Source of the DNA: Rhodospirillales bacterium
GTDB taxonomy: Bacteria > Pseudomonadota > Alphaproteobacteria > Rhodospirillales > Casp-alpha2
Assembly (NCBI GenBank): GCA_017644185.1
Contig: JAEPMA010000006.1
Coordinates: 62,001 to 126,000, forward strand
Length of the DNA: 64,000 nucleotides
Reading direction: 5' to 3'
Part shown: positions 25,890 to 33,914 of the stretch, one piece after another
Layout: each line of letters starts with the position of its first letter
How positions within the stretch are numbered: the stretch's first letter is position 1
The notes under the pieces: model-generated
Seen by the model: only the letters and a program-made list of their open reading frames with translations
Databases searched by the model: none
What the model was told of the DNA's origin: nothing
Position numbers and translations under genes: made by a program

Positions 25890-27650
25890 TCAGACCATTT
25901 CCGGCGGCGTGTCGGCGATGACCGCACTACCGTCCATCACCGCCGTGGCAAGACCGTCCGCCTGCGATAAAACATGGCGAGCATAGAAACTGACGGATGC
26001 ACGCCGGCGTTGTGCCAAAAGCGCATTTCCGCCGTCGTCCGCGTTCGCGGCCTCGTAAAGACGCACCACCAACCAGCCGCCGATGGCGATCCCGGCGAGC
26101 CGCAGATAGGGGACCGCGCCCGCAAGGGCGGTGACGGGTTTCTCCGCATACGTCTCGACGATCCAGTCGGTGGCGCGCTCCAACTGGTCAATGGCATTGG
26201 TCAGTCGGGCGTGTGTGTGGCCCATGGCGTCGATAGAAGCGCGGATTTCCTTGATCAGCGCTCTCATCGTTGCGCCACCTTCGCGGGCGACCTTGCGGCC
26301 GGCCAGGTCGATGGCCTGAATGCCGTTCGTTCCTTCGTAAATCGGGGCTATACGGGCGTCGCGCAGATGCTGCGCGGCCCCGGTTTCCTCGATAAAACCC
26401 ATGCCGCCGTGCACCTGGACGCCGGTATTCGCGACCTCGACACCGATGTCGGTGCTCCACGCTTTGACGATGGGCGTCAAAAGATCGACATAGCCTTGTG
26501 CCTTTTTGGCGATATCGGCATCCGGATGACGTTTGGCGATGTCGAGGCGGGACGCCACCCAATAGGCCAGGGTGCGCGCAGCTTCGGTCTGCGCCCGCAT
26601 CGAAAGCAGCATTCGTCGCACGTCGGGATGGTTAATGATGGCGACCGATTCTTTGCCGCCAGTGGCGCTGTCGCGTCCCTGAACCCGATCTTCGGCGAAC
26701 GCCCGGGCACGCTGATAGGCTCTTTCGGCGATGGCGACACCCTGCAGCCCGACCGATAGGCGGGCGTTATTCATCATCGTGAACATGTACTCAATGCCGC
26801 GGTTTTCCTCTCCGACCAGATAGCCGACGGCGCCTTCGTTCTCACCGAACAGCATCACCGCAGTTGGGCTCGCATGAATGCCGAGCTTGTGCTCGAGCGA
26901 GCCGCAACGCAGATCGTTCCGTTCGCCGAGTGAACCGTCCGAATTCACCAGGAACTTCGGTACGACGAACAGCGAGATGCCCTTGATCCCCGCCGGGGCG
27001 TCGGGCGTGCGGGCCAAGACCATGTGGATGATGTTGTCGGTGAAATCGTGCTCACCATAAGTGATGAATATTTTCTGCCCCGATATCCGGTAGGCATTAC
27101 CTTCAGGGACCGCCTTGGCGCGGACTTGTGCGAGGTCGGACCCAGCCTGTGGTTCCGTCAGGTTCATGGTGCCCGGCCATTCACCCGAAACAAGCTTTTC
27201 GAGGTATGTTTCTTTCAGTTCCTGCGAGCCGTGCGTCGTCAGCAATTCGACCGCACCGACGGTGAGCATCGGACAGAGGGCGAAAGCCATGTTGGCGCCA
27301 TGCCAAATTTCGGCGGTGCCGGTCGCCACCAGCCAAGGCAGGCCCTGGCCACCGTGATCCGGGTCGAAGGGAACGGCGTTCCAGCCGCCTTCGACGAACT
27401 GGGTGTAGGCTTCCTTGAACCCTTTGGGGGTGCGCACGACGCCGTTTTCGAGGGTGCAGCCTTCCTGATCCCCGGTGGTGTTGATCGGATCGAGGACGTC
27501 GGTGCCGAGCTTGCCCGCCTCTTCGAGGACCGCAGCAATCAGATCGGGTGTGGCGTCTTCATATCCTGGAAGTTTAGACAGGCTCTCCAGTTCGCCGATT
27601 TCTCGCATGACCTGAAGCATTTCGTCGACGGGCGCGTGATAGGCAGTCAT
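25890..27650 (-). CDS. acyl-CoA dehydrogenase, DmdC-like subfamily
   Basis: A flavin-dependent acyl-CoA dehydrogenase of 586 residues, longer than the 380-400 of ordinary family members. The length and the extra C-terminal domain fit the DmdC (3-methylmercaptopropionyl-CoA dehydrogenase) group. Visible are the FAD-binding MNLTEPQAGSDLAQVRAKA, the central KIFITYGEHDFTDNIIHMVLAR and the catalytic Glu in IYEGTNGIQAIDL. The family includes enzymes on DMSP-derived and on ordinary acyl-CoA substrates; sequence alone does not choose. It follows the AsmA-like gene by nine bases. Confidence 0.87.
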   Translation of the reverse strand: MTAYHAPVDEMLQVMREIGELESLSKLPGYEDATPDLIAAVLEEAGKLGTDVLDPINTTGDQEGCTLENGVVRTPKGFKEAYTQFVEGGWNAVPFDPDHGGQGLPWLVATGTAEIWHGANMAFALCPMLTVGAVELLTTHGSQELKETYLEKLVSGEWPGTMNLTEPQAGSDLAQVRAKAVPEGNAYRISGQKIFITYGEHDFTDNIIHMVLARTPDAPAGIKGISLFVVPKFLVNSDGSLGERNDLRCGSLEHKLGIHASPTAVMLFGENEGAVGYLVGEENRGIEYMFTMMNNARLSVGLQGVAIAERAYQRARAFAEDRVQGRDSATGGKESVAIINHPDVRRMLLSMRAQTEAARTLAYWVASRLDIAKRHPDADIAKKAQGYVDLLTPIVKAWSTDIGVEVANTGVQVHGGMGFIEETGAAQHLRDARIAPIYEGTNGIQAIDLAGRKVAREGGATMRALIKEIRASIDAMGHTHARLTNAIDQLERATDWIVETYAEKPVTALAGAVPYLRLAGIAIGGWLVVRLYEAANADDGGNALLAQRRRASVSFYARHVLSQADGLATAVMDGSAVIADTPPEMV

Positions 27651-27659
27651 GGGATCCTC

Positions 27660-28394
27660 CTATTCTTCCTTCAATAGGGCACTGAGGTCGATGTCGGGCA
27701 CGGTCGCGCCGGTCTTTTCGGCGAGCGCCTTTATGTCGATTCGGCGGGACGCTCGCTCCGACGCCGTGATCAGCATCTGCGTGACCTCGGCGATGACTTC
27801 GGCCGGGAGCGCGCCCTCTGGGCTGGCGCCGATGTCCTTGATGCGGCTGTCGGGGAGCGGGACCTCGGTTTCCGCACCATCCAGGAAATCGGCGCGGAAA
27901 ATCATGGTGCCGTTCTGCATCACGACTTCGTCGATGATCAGACGTTGCCCGGTGGCGGCCTCCTGGTCGTCGTTCTCGGAGCGGGTCAACCAGGCTTTCG
28001 TACTCTCTTTCAGTCTCACGAGGTTGGCGCGGCCATCTTTGATATCGAGGATAATTTTCGGCTGGTCTATGACGACACGGCCAAGTGCAATCGCCTTGTC
28101 GGCGATCCGCCCGGTATCGACGTTGATCGCGATCAGCGGTACGTGCACCGCGTCGGGTGCGCTGAAACCGGGCGGGTTTTCGATCCTGAGACCGACGATC
28201 TGCCCGTTCCCGGATTTGAGCGACATCGTCGCTTCAGCCACGGTGACGGGCACCTTGTATGCACGGCTGCCCGCGCTCTCGATCTCGTCCTTGATCAGGG
28301 CGTCGATGTTAAAGAGCACGTAGGTCACCGACGCGAGCACGAGGATAATCGTGGCGGTCAGTGCTAGGCCACTGAATAGAAAGGCTTTTCTCAT
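27660..28394 (-). CDS. AsmA-like membrane-anchored periplasmic protein
   Basis: A protein of 244 residues with one N-terminal membrane helix (about 5-27), the rest predicted periplasmic. The segment VAEATMSLKSGNGQIVGLRIENPPGFSA and the following beta-rich part resemble the N-terminal repeat of AsmA/DUF748 proteins, but the protein is far shorter than AsmA. AsmA-like proteins help move phospholipid across the periplasm in other bacteria; that role is only suggested here. It lies directly upstream of the acyl-CoA dehydrogenase in the same operon. Confidence 0.6.
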   Translation of the reverse strand: MRKAFLFSGLALTATIILVLASVTYVLFNIDALIKDEIESAGSRAYKVPVTVAEATMSLKSGNGQIVGLRIENPPGFSAPDAVHVPLIAINVDTGRIADKAIALGRVVIDQPKIILDIKDGRANLVRLKESTKAWLTRSENDDQEAATGQRLIIDEVVMQNGTMIFRADFLDGAETEVPLPDSRIKDIGASPEGALPAEVIAEVTQMLITASERASRRIDIKALAEKTGATVPDIDLSALLKEE

Positions 28395-28530
28395 TAACCC
28401 GATGTTCCGAAAACCGTCTTTTTATCTTCCCGGACGATATCCGCCGCATCCACGGGCCGCAAGCTATTGTGGCGGCCGCGCTATTGAACGAAACCCCGTT
28501 CCGTCATGTCCGCTCGCGCGATATGCATGA

Positions 28531-28800
28531 TTAGTTGACGGGGACGGTGCCGGGCGTTTTGCCGGCGCCGACGTCGCGTTCGATCTCTCGGGCCCGTGTT
28601 TCGGCATCGGCGTGGGACGCGAAGCCCTTTTCCCAATGCACCATCCAAAGCCCGTTGGCGTCGGCATGCTGCCGTTCGATCCACTGGAATGCCGTATCAT
28701 GATCACGGCCTTCACACGGGAACGCGCGTACGCGCCCTTTTGAATCGGTGGTGACGATCACCATCCATGCACCTGATTTTTCGAACGCAGGGCGGTCCAT
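28531..28800 (-). CDS. small hypothetical protein coupled to YaaA
   Basis: An 89-residue soluble protein that I do not recognise. It contains WMVIVTTDSKGRVRAFPCEGRDHDTAFQWIE and GLWMVHWEKGFASHADAETRAREIE; the repeated Trp and the charged helix suggest a small alpha/beta domain. Its ATG overlaps the yaaA stop codon by one base (TGATG), so it is almost certainly translated together with yaaA. The 136 bases after it, up to the AsmA-like gene, show nothing notable. Confidence 0.65.
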   Translation of the reverse strand: MDRPAFEKSGAWMVIVTTDSKGRVRAFPCEGRDHDTAFQWIERQHADANGLWMVHWEKGFASHADAETRAREIERDVGAGKTPGTVPVN

Positions 28801-29573
28801 CAGGGTTGTGGGCGCGTGAAGACCCAGGTCGTCTCGTCGGATTGATCGGGCTGGAACTTATAGCCGCCGTCGTTGAAGGCCTTGAGCTTCTTCTCGGTTT
28901 CGACGCGGTTGACGATCATGTAGCGCGCCATCATGCCGCGCGCGCGTTTCGCGAACAGGCCGAGCACGCGCGCTTTCCCGTCCTTCACTTCCTTGAAGAC
29001 CGGCGTGACGATCCCGCCTTCGAGGTTTTTCGGTTGCACCACCTTGGCGTATTCGTTGGACGCGAGATTGATGACGCGGCGGTCCTTGTGATCTTTCGTC
29101 GCCGCGTTGAGCGCATCGGTGACCCGATGATCCCAGAAGTCGTACAGGTCTTCCTTGCCGTTGACGGCGAACTTGGTCCCCATCTCGAGACGATACGGCT
29201 GGATCAGGTCGAGCGGACGAAGTACGCCGTAAAGTCCCGAAAGGATCCGAAGATGATCCTGGGCGTAATCCAGGTCCTTCTTTTTCAGCGTCGGTGCGTC
29301 GAGCCCGACATACGTGTCGCCCGCGAAGCTCAACGCCGCCTGACGCGCATTGGCGAGGTTGAAGGGCGGTTTGAATTCCTGGAAGCGCTGATAGTTCAAA
29401 TCGGCCAGCTTGTCGGAAATGCCCATCATCGATTTGAGATCGGCGCGCTTGAGCTTCTTGGCTTTCTTCGCCAGTACTTCCGCATCCTTCAGAAGGATCG
29501 GCTGCGTATGCGCGTCCGTGATCGGTTCGCTTTCGAAATCGAGCTTCTTCGCGGGCGAGATGATCGCGAGCAT
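28800..29573 (-). CDS. yaaA: peroxide stress protein YaaA
   Basis: YaaA limits free iron during peroxide stress in E. coli and binds DNA in vitro. The 257 residues begin MLAIISPAKKLDFES and include MGISDKLADLNYQRF, GDTYVGLDA, GLYGVLRPLDLIQPYRLEMG, FWDHRV and NLASNEYAK, which are hallmarks of the family. The ATG at 29573 is chosen over a far-upstream one because the conserved protein starts there. It is divergent from the ArsC/YffB-like gene, with 85 bases between them. Confidence 0.95.
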   Translation of the reverse strand: MLAIISPAKKLDFESEPITDAHTQPILLKDAEVLAKKAKKLKRADLKSMMGISDKLADLNYQRFQEFKPPFNLANARQAALSFAGDTYVGLDAPTLKKKDLDYAQDHLRILSGLYGVLRPLDLIQPYRLEMGTKFAVNGKEDLYDFWDHRVTDALNAATKDHKDRRVINLASNEYAKVVQPKNLEGGIVTPVFKEVKDGKARVLGLFAKRARGMMARYMIVNRVETEKKLKAFNDGGYKFQPDQSDETTWVFTRPQP

Positions 29574-29658
29574 GACGGGCGTTCCTCTTTTGACCGTTTC
29601 TAAACTTCCTACTACATATAGAGCGCACTCCCGAAGCTTCAAACCATAAGAGTCCCAA

Positions 29659-30003
29659 ATGTTGAAGATGTACGGCCTCAAGAACTGCGATACCTGCCGC
29701 AAAGCTATGAAATGGCTGGAAAGCGAGGGGATCGCCTTCGATTTCGTCGACGTCCGAAAGGACGGCATCACCGAGACCGATGTCGCCGGCTGGGTGGATA
29801 GCGCCGGCGTCGATCAGCTTCTGAACCGCCGCGGCACGACATGGCGCGGTCTCTCCGGCGCGGATAAGGCGAAAGGCGAGGGCGATGGCGCCGTCGCCCT
29901 GATGGCTGAACACCCGGCTTTGATCAAAAGACCGGTGTTCGACCGGCGCGGCGAGATCCGTGTCGGCTTCAAGGATCCGGAACAGGCCTGGCTAAAAAAC
30001 TGA
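29659..30003 (+). CDS. ArsC/Spx family protein, YffB-like
   Basis: A small thioredoxin-fold protein of 114 residues. It has the N-terminal MYGLKNCDTCRKAMKWLES with a CxxC-type pair (Cys11 and Cys14 of KNCDTCRK), then DFVDVRKDG and the family proline in HPALIKRPVF. In E. coli YffB this fold reduces glutathione-related substrates, while ArsC relatives reduce arsenate; this protein groups with the YffB type by sequence. No arsenic genes are nearby. It converges on the rhodanese gene with three bases between the stops. Confidence 0.85.
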   Translation: MLKMYGLKNCDTCRKAMKWLESEGIAFDFVDVRKDGITETDVAGWVDSAGVDQLLNRRGTTWRGLSGADKAKGEGDGAVALMAEHPALIKRPVFDRRGEIRVGFKDPEQAWLKN

Positions 30004-30006
30004 ACG

Positions 30007-30324
30007 TCAGAGCTTTAACGGGCCGCTCCGGGTCTGCCAGCTTTCGAACCCGCCGCGAAGGTAATACGCATCGACACCTCGTTCGCGCAGGTTTTTCATG
30101 GCGCTCTGGCTGACTTCGTGGCCGTGCACGCAATAACATACGACTGGACGCCCGTCCTTGACGGTGGAAGTCCACGCCGAGACGTCCTGAAAGTCCTGCC
30201 AGACAGCGCCTTGAATCATCGCCGGTTCCTTCTCCACCGCCGGCTTCTTGCGTACGTCGATGATGTGGATCGGGGATTTGAAATCGATGAGTGTTTCGAG
30301 TTGGTCCTGGGTGATATCGAACAT
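30007..30324 (-). CDS. single-domain rhodanese-like protein
   Basis: A 105-residue sulfurtransferase domain: HIIDVRKKPAVEKEP, then the active-site loop VCYCVHGHEVSQ with the catalytic Cys followed by VHGHEVS, and the C-terminal AYYLRGGFESW. The CVHGHEVS loop is typical of rhodaneses found beside chromate transporter genes. It is downstream of chrA by 44 bases on the same strand, so the two are probably co-transcribed. The sulfur donor is unknown. Confidence 0.9.
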   Translation of the reverse strand: MFDITQDQLETLIDFKSPIHIIDVRKKPAVEKEPAMIQGAVWQDFQDVSAWTSTVKDGRPVVCYCVHGHEVSQSAMKNLRERGVDAYYLRGGFESWQTRSGPLKL

Positions 30325-30368
30325 GAATAGACTCCTTGCGTCTTATCGATCGCAGCCGGAATTCAGTT

Positions 30369-31664
30369 TCAGATGAATGCGGTGACGAGGCCGAAGGCGG
30401 CGCCGAGGGCGACCAGCATCGGAATGCCGACCTTGTTCGTCACCAGAAGCGCCAGCGAAACCACGGCAACGGCGACCGGTACCCATTGCACGTCACCAGA
30501 TTCTAATAACGCCGCACGTCCGAGGAAGATTGCGAGGCTGAGGATCACGCCGACGACGGCGGCGGTGATCGCGGATAACGCATTCCGTGCCCAGGCGAAG
30601 CGCTGGATGCTCTCGACATAAGGTGCGCCGGCGATGATCAGGTAGAACGACGGCAGGAAGGTGACGTAGGTCGTCAATAATGCCGAGATAATACCCGAGG
30701 ATATCCCGCCCGCGTTCCAGCCGGCGAAGAAACCGACATAAGTGGTGACCAGGATCAGTGGGCCGGGCGTCGTCTCGGCAAGCGCCAGGCCGTTCAGCAT
30801 ATCGTCGCCGGTAAGCCATCCGTAGGTGTTGACCCCGGCATCGGCCACGAAAGGCAGGACGGCATAAGCACCCCCGAACGTGACGAACGCCGCCGTGGTG
30901 AACAGCTTGATGACGTCGGCGAACGGTTCGGTTCCGAACACCGCGACGACAAGCGCCGACGGGCCAAGCAGCGCGATCAGGAAAACCAGGGTGACGATCA
31001 AGAACCGCTTCAACGCGCCGCTTCCGGTGTGTGCGTCCGATGTGCCCGCAACAGGGTGCTCCCCATGGCCCGATGTCAGCGCATCGGGGAGGACGCGGGC
31101 AACCACGATGCCGATGACCCCGGCGGCAAACACGACAACCGGAAAAGGCGTCCCGGTGAACTGTAGTGCGACGAACGCGGCGAGGGCGAGGGCAATTGGC
31201 ACCGGCCCCCGGCAGGTCTTTTTGCCAATCCTATAGACGGCGGCGACGACGATGGCGACGACGACGGGCTTGATGCCGTCGAAGATCGCCGCGACCGCGC
31301 CGTCTCCCCCATAAGCCGCGGCAATCCACGCCAGCACGATCATCAGGACCGTGCCCGGCAGGAAGAACGCCGTCCCGGCGAACAGCGCGCCCTTGATGCC
31401 GTGCAACCGCCAGCCGATGTAAGCGGCCAGTTGCTGTGCTTCGGGCCCCGGTAGAAGCATTGAATAGTTCAGCCCGCGGAGGAAGCCGCCCTGGCTGATC
31501 CAGCCGCGCTTGTCGACGCATTCCGTCTGCATCATGGCAATCTGGCCGGCGGGGCCGCCGAAGCTCATGAAGCCCAGTTTGATCCAATAGCGTGCCGCTT
31601 CGGCAAAGCTCGGGGCCGTCGCTATTTGGTCGTCGGTTTGCTTTTTAATGTTCTCGTCCATCAT
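30369..31664 (-). CDS. chrA: chromate ion transporter ChrA
   Basis: A CHR-family membrane protein of 431 residues made of two related halves. Half one has KLGFMSFGGPAGQIAMMQ and LPGPEAQQLAAYIGWRLHG. Half two has TTAAFVTFGGAYAVLPFVA and LAETTPGPLILVTTYVGF. These FGG and PGP elements are the family signatures. It confers chromate efflux where tested, but many homologues are of unknown specificity. It starts at 31664 (or the next ATG) behind TGAGGG, with a perfect inverted repeat just upstream, and is divergent from the buf operon. Confidence 0.94.
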   Translation of the reverse strand: MMDENIKKQTDDQIATAPSFAEAARYWIKLGFMSFGGPAGQIAMMQTECVDKRGWISQGGFLRGLNYSMLLPGPEAQQLAAYIGWRLHGIKGALFAGTAFFLPGTVLMIVLAWIAAAYGGDGAVAAIFDGIKPVVVAIVVAAVYRIGKKTCRGPVPIALALAAFVALQFTGTPFPVVVFAAGVIGIVVARVLPDALTSGHGEHPVAGTSDAHTGSGALKRFLIVTLVFLIALLGPSALVVAVFGTEPFADVIKLFTTAAFVTFGGAYAVLPFVADAGVNTYGWLTGDDMLNGLALAETTPGPLILVTTYVGFFAGWNAGGISSGIISALLTTYVTFLPSFYLIIAGAPYVESIQRFAWARNALSAITAAVVGVILSLAIFLGRAALLESGDVQWVPVAVAVVSLALLVTNKVGIPMLVALGAAFGLVTAFI

Positions 31665-31671
31665 CCCTCAC

Positions 31672-31690
31672 ATTCGGGTGAGCCCCGAAT
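31672..31690 (-). promoter_or_regulatory. inverted repeat upstream of chrA
   Basis: ATTCGGG-N5-CCCGAAT is a perfect 7-bp inverted repeat eight bases before the chrA start. It could be an operator for a repressor, or an mRNA hairpin just before the ribosome site. No chrB-type regulator is nearby. Confidence 0.45.
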
Positions 31691-31810
31691 AATCTCAGCG
31701 AGGGCAGTGCTTGGACGACGGATCGCCTTGAAATACCGGGCGACTGCCTTCGGCCCGATAGCGATTTAATACCTCAAACCGATCACGGCGGGAAGAGAAT
31801 TTCTCACAGG

Positions 31811-31842
31811 AACGTGACACCGCGTTAGCCCAACGTGACACC
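31811..31842 (+). promoter_or_regulatory. direct-repeat activator site and promoter of bufA2
   Basis: AACGTGACACC occurs exactly twice, at 31811-31821 and 31832-31842, with a period of 21 bp (two helical turns). A plausible -10, TACACT, lies at 31862-31867, so the second repeat abuts or overlaps the -35 position. This is the layout of an activator binding tandem direct repeats, or of two overlapping alternative-sigma -35 elements. The identity of the factor is unknown. Confidence 0.55.
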
Positions 31843-31872
31843 ACTTATTTTTTCCCCCGGCTACACTCTGCG

Positions 31873-31890
31873 CATCGGTTAACGCCGATG
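31873..31890 (+). promoter_or_regulatory. inverted repeat in the bufA2 leader
   Basis: CATCGG-TTAACG-CCGATG is a perfect 6-bp inverted repeat just downstream of the likely transcription start of bufA2. It is either an operator or a 5'-UTR hairpin. An AGGAGA ribosome site follows, ending eight bases before the ATG. Confidence 0.4.
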
Positions 31891-31930
31891 GGATTATCAG
31901 GGATTCAACGTCACTACAGGAGAAGTTTTT

Positions 31931-32200
31931 ATGTCGATTCAAAAGAAAACCGTTGGCACGACCCTCGCCTCTGCGGCCGCTGCGATGTTTATCGCAGGTG
32001 CCGCGATGACGGGCGCGCCGACCGCGGCTCAGGCCGACGGCGTCAAGTGTGCCGGCATCAATTCGTGCAAGGGCCACGGTTCCTGCGCCGGTGCAAACAA
32101 CGGCTGCAAAGGCCAGAACGCCTGTAAGGGGCAGGGCTGGGTGAGCGTCGACAGCGCATCCGCCTGTGAAAGCAAAGGTGGCAAGGTCGTCAAAGGCTGA
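31931..32200 (+). CDS. bufA2: BufA2-type bufferin precursor (copper-binding RiPP)
   Basis: An exported 89-residue precursor. The signal peptide (about 1-36) ends in TAAQA before DGVKC. The mature part has six cysteines in the pattern KCAGINSCKGHGSC, NNGCKGQNACKGQGW and SACESKGG, which matches the BufA2 group of bufferins. In the established system DUF692 (MNIO) enzymes convert Cys residues to heterocycles and the product sequesters copper in the periplasm. A strong AGGAGA site precedes the ATG. It is followed by bufB and bufC, its expected modifying enzyme and partner. It is divergent from chrA. Confidence 0.9.
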   Translation: MSIQKKTVGTTLASAAAAMFIAGAAMTGAPTAAQADGVKCAGINSCKGHGSCAGANNGCKGQNACKGQGWVSVDSASACESKGGKVVKG

Positions 32201-32226
32201 CGCTGCCCCCCTATTCAGTTACGTTG

Positions 32227-32259
32227 CACCGGAGGAGCCGCCATGCGGTTCCTCCGGTG
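32227..32259 (+). other. stable hairpin between bufA2 and bufB
   Basis: CACCGGAGGA (32227-32236) pairs perfectly with TCCTCCGGTG (32250-32259), and the stem can extend inward by about four pairs. A run of eight T occurs only 16 bases later, directly before the bufB ATG. It may be a partial terminator or a stabiliser that keeps bufA2 mRNA more abundant than bufBC, which fits a precursor needed in excess over its enzyme. Confidence 0.65.
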
Positions 32260-32283
32260 TGCGTTTGAAGAGTGGTTTTTTTT

Positions 32284-33123
32284 ATGACGCTTCAAGGATT
32301 CGGACTGGGCCTCAGGCCACAGCATTTTCCGGAGATTCTCGGCGATGATCCGAACGCCGCGGACGGCGTCGACTGGTTCGAGATCATTTCCGAAAACTTC
32401 ATCGGCGTGGGTGGCCCGCCGCTCCACAACATGATGGCGGTGCGCGAGCGCTTCCCGATGGTGATGCACGGGGTTTCACTTTCCATCGGTTCGACCGACC
32501 CGTTGGATGGGAACTACCTTAAGGGTTTGAAAGAACTCGCTGATTTGGTCGAACCCGAACTGATCTCCGATCATCTGTGCTGGACTGGGGTGCACGGTCT
32601 CAACATGCACGACCTTTTACCGCTGCCGCTCACCGAAGAAAGCGCCGAACATGTCGCAACCCGTGTCATGCGGGTACAGGACGTCCTGGGCAGACGTTTC
32701 ATGCTGGAGAACACGTCGACCTACGTCACGTTCGAAGAGGACGAGATGACGGAGTGGGAATTTCTGTCCGAGATCTGCCGACGCGCGGACTGCGACATCC
32801 TCCTCGACGTCAACAACATCTATGTGTCCGGGTTCAATCACGGCTTCTCGATGGAGGCTTATCTGGACGGCGTGCCGACGGATAGGGTTAAGCAGATCCA
32901 CCTCGCCGGACACGAACACAACGGTGATTACATCGTCGACACTCATGACGAACCGGTTCCCGACTATGTCCTCGATCTATATGCCAAGGCGGTGAAACGC
33001 TTCGGTCACGTCCCGACGATGATCGAGCGCGATGCCAACATCCCACCGTTCGCAGAACTCGTCCGCGAACTTAAAGGGGTGCGTCTGATCGCCGAAAGAG
33101 AACTTGATATGGTGCCAGCATGA
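32284..33123 (+). CDS. bufB: BufB: DUF692 multinuclear iron (MNIO) peptide-modifying enzyme
   Basis: A TIM-barrel iron enzyme of the DUF692/MbnB family that oxidatively modifies cysteines of the precursor peptide. In 279 residues the metal-ligand regions are in place: WFEIISENF, MVMHGVSLSIGS, LISDHLCW, MLENTSTY, LLDVNNIYVSGFNHG, QIHLAGHEH, IVDTHDEPV and MIERDANIP. The start at ATG 32284 is chosen because the upstream GTG codes a poly-Phe run. It overlaps bufC by four bases (ATGA). Confidence 0.93.
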   Translation: MTLQGFGLGLRPQHFPEILGDDPNAADGVDWFEIISENFIGVGGPPLHNMMAVRERFPMVMHGVSLSIGSTDPLDGNYLKGLKELADLVEPELISDHLCWTGVHGLNMHDLLPLPLTEESAEHVATRVMRVQDVLGRRFMLENTSTYVTFEEDEMTEWEFLSEICRRADCDILLDVNNIYVSGFNHGFSMEAYLDGVPTDRVKQIHLAGHEHNGDYIVDTHDEPVPDYVLDLYAKAVKRFGHVPTMIERDANIPPFAELVRELKGVRLIAERELDMVPA

Positions 33124-33911
33124 GCGCATCGCTGGCCGATCTTCAGAGTATGTTTCAGGACCGCCTTTTGCGCGCCGACGACGCGATCGATCCACATCTG
33201 GCGAACGGCGGGCCGTTCATGAAGGCATACGATCACGCTTACCGCGCACGGCTGATCGAGATCCTGACAGAGGATTTCGAGGGGCTGCACCTTTTACTGG
33301 GCGACGAGCAGTTCTTTAAGATGCTTGGTGAATATGTCGACGCCCATCCGTCGACGACGCGATCCGTTCGTTGGCTGGGGCGCTACCTGCCGGACTGGTT
33401 GAAAAATTCGGAGAACTGGGGAAAGCATCCCGAGCTCGCGTCGATGGCAGCGTTCGAGTGGATGCTGGGTCTCGCCTTCGATGCCGCGGACGCGCGTTTG
33501 GTCGGCGTCGAGACGATGACACGGGTCCCACCCGAAGCGTGGCCGATGCTGACCTTCACCTTTCACCCGTCGCTTCACACCGCGACGCTCGATTTCGATG
33601 TTTCCGCGTTCTACCGGGCTGCAAAAGCGGGTGTCGATCCGGACGGCCCTCCCATCCCCTATGATGCCACCGTCACCTGGGCGGCCTGGCGGCACCCGGA
33701 AGATTTGATCGTGATGTATCGGTTCATGGAGAAGGATGAGGCCATGGCACTGGACGCGGCGCAGAAGGGGATTACGTTCGATGGAATCTGCGAGATTGTC
33801 GCCGGTCACACCGATGCCGATGAAGCGGCGGTCCGCGCGGCAGGCCTCATGAAGGGCTGGGTCGACAGCGGCTGGCTGATCGGAATCGACGCCGAGGGAA
33901 TGAGTTGGTAA
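33120..33911 (+). CDS. bufC: BufC: DUF2063-type partner of BufB
   Basis: The 263-residue companion that delivers the precursor to the MNIO enzyme in bufferin systems. The N-terminal DUF2063 part (about 1-95: SLADLQSMFQDRLL... RARLIEILTEDFEGLHLLLGDEQFFKMLGEYV) is clear. The C-terminal half (about 110-263) is a putative winged-helix/peptide-binding region. The ATGA overlap with bufB argues for equal synthesis of the two. No DoxX-type gene follows; the operon ends here, three bases before a convergent gene. Confidence 0.88.
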   Translation: MSASLADLQSMFQDRLLRADDAIDPHLANGGPFMKAYDHAYRARLIEILTEDFEGLHLLLGDEQFFKMLGEYVDAHPSTTRSVRWLGRYLPDWLKNSENWGKHPELASMAAFEWMLGLAFDAADARLVGVETMTRVPPEAWPMLTFTFHPSLHTATLDFDVSAFYRAAKAGVDPDGPPIPYDATVTWAAWRHPEDLIVMYRFMEKDEAMALDAAQKGITFDGICEIVAGHTDADEAAVRAAGLMKGWVDSGWLIGIDAEGMSW

Positions 33912-33914
33912 GCC

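Noticed and set aside
31931-32200. BufA1 (DUF2282) identity for the bufferin
   Set aside because: The CxGxNxCKGxGxC and CKGQNxCKGQGW pattern fits BufA2, not the BufA1 pattern.
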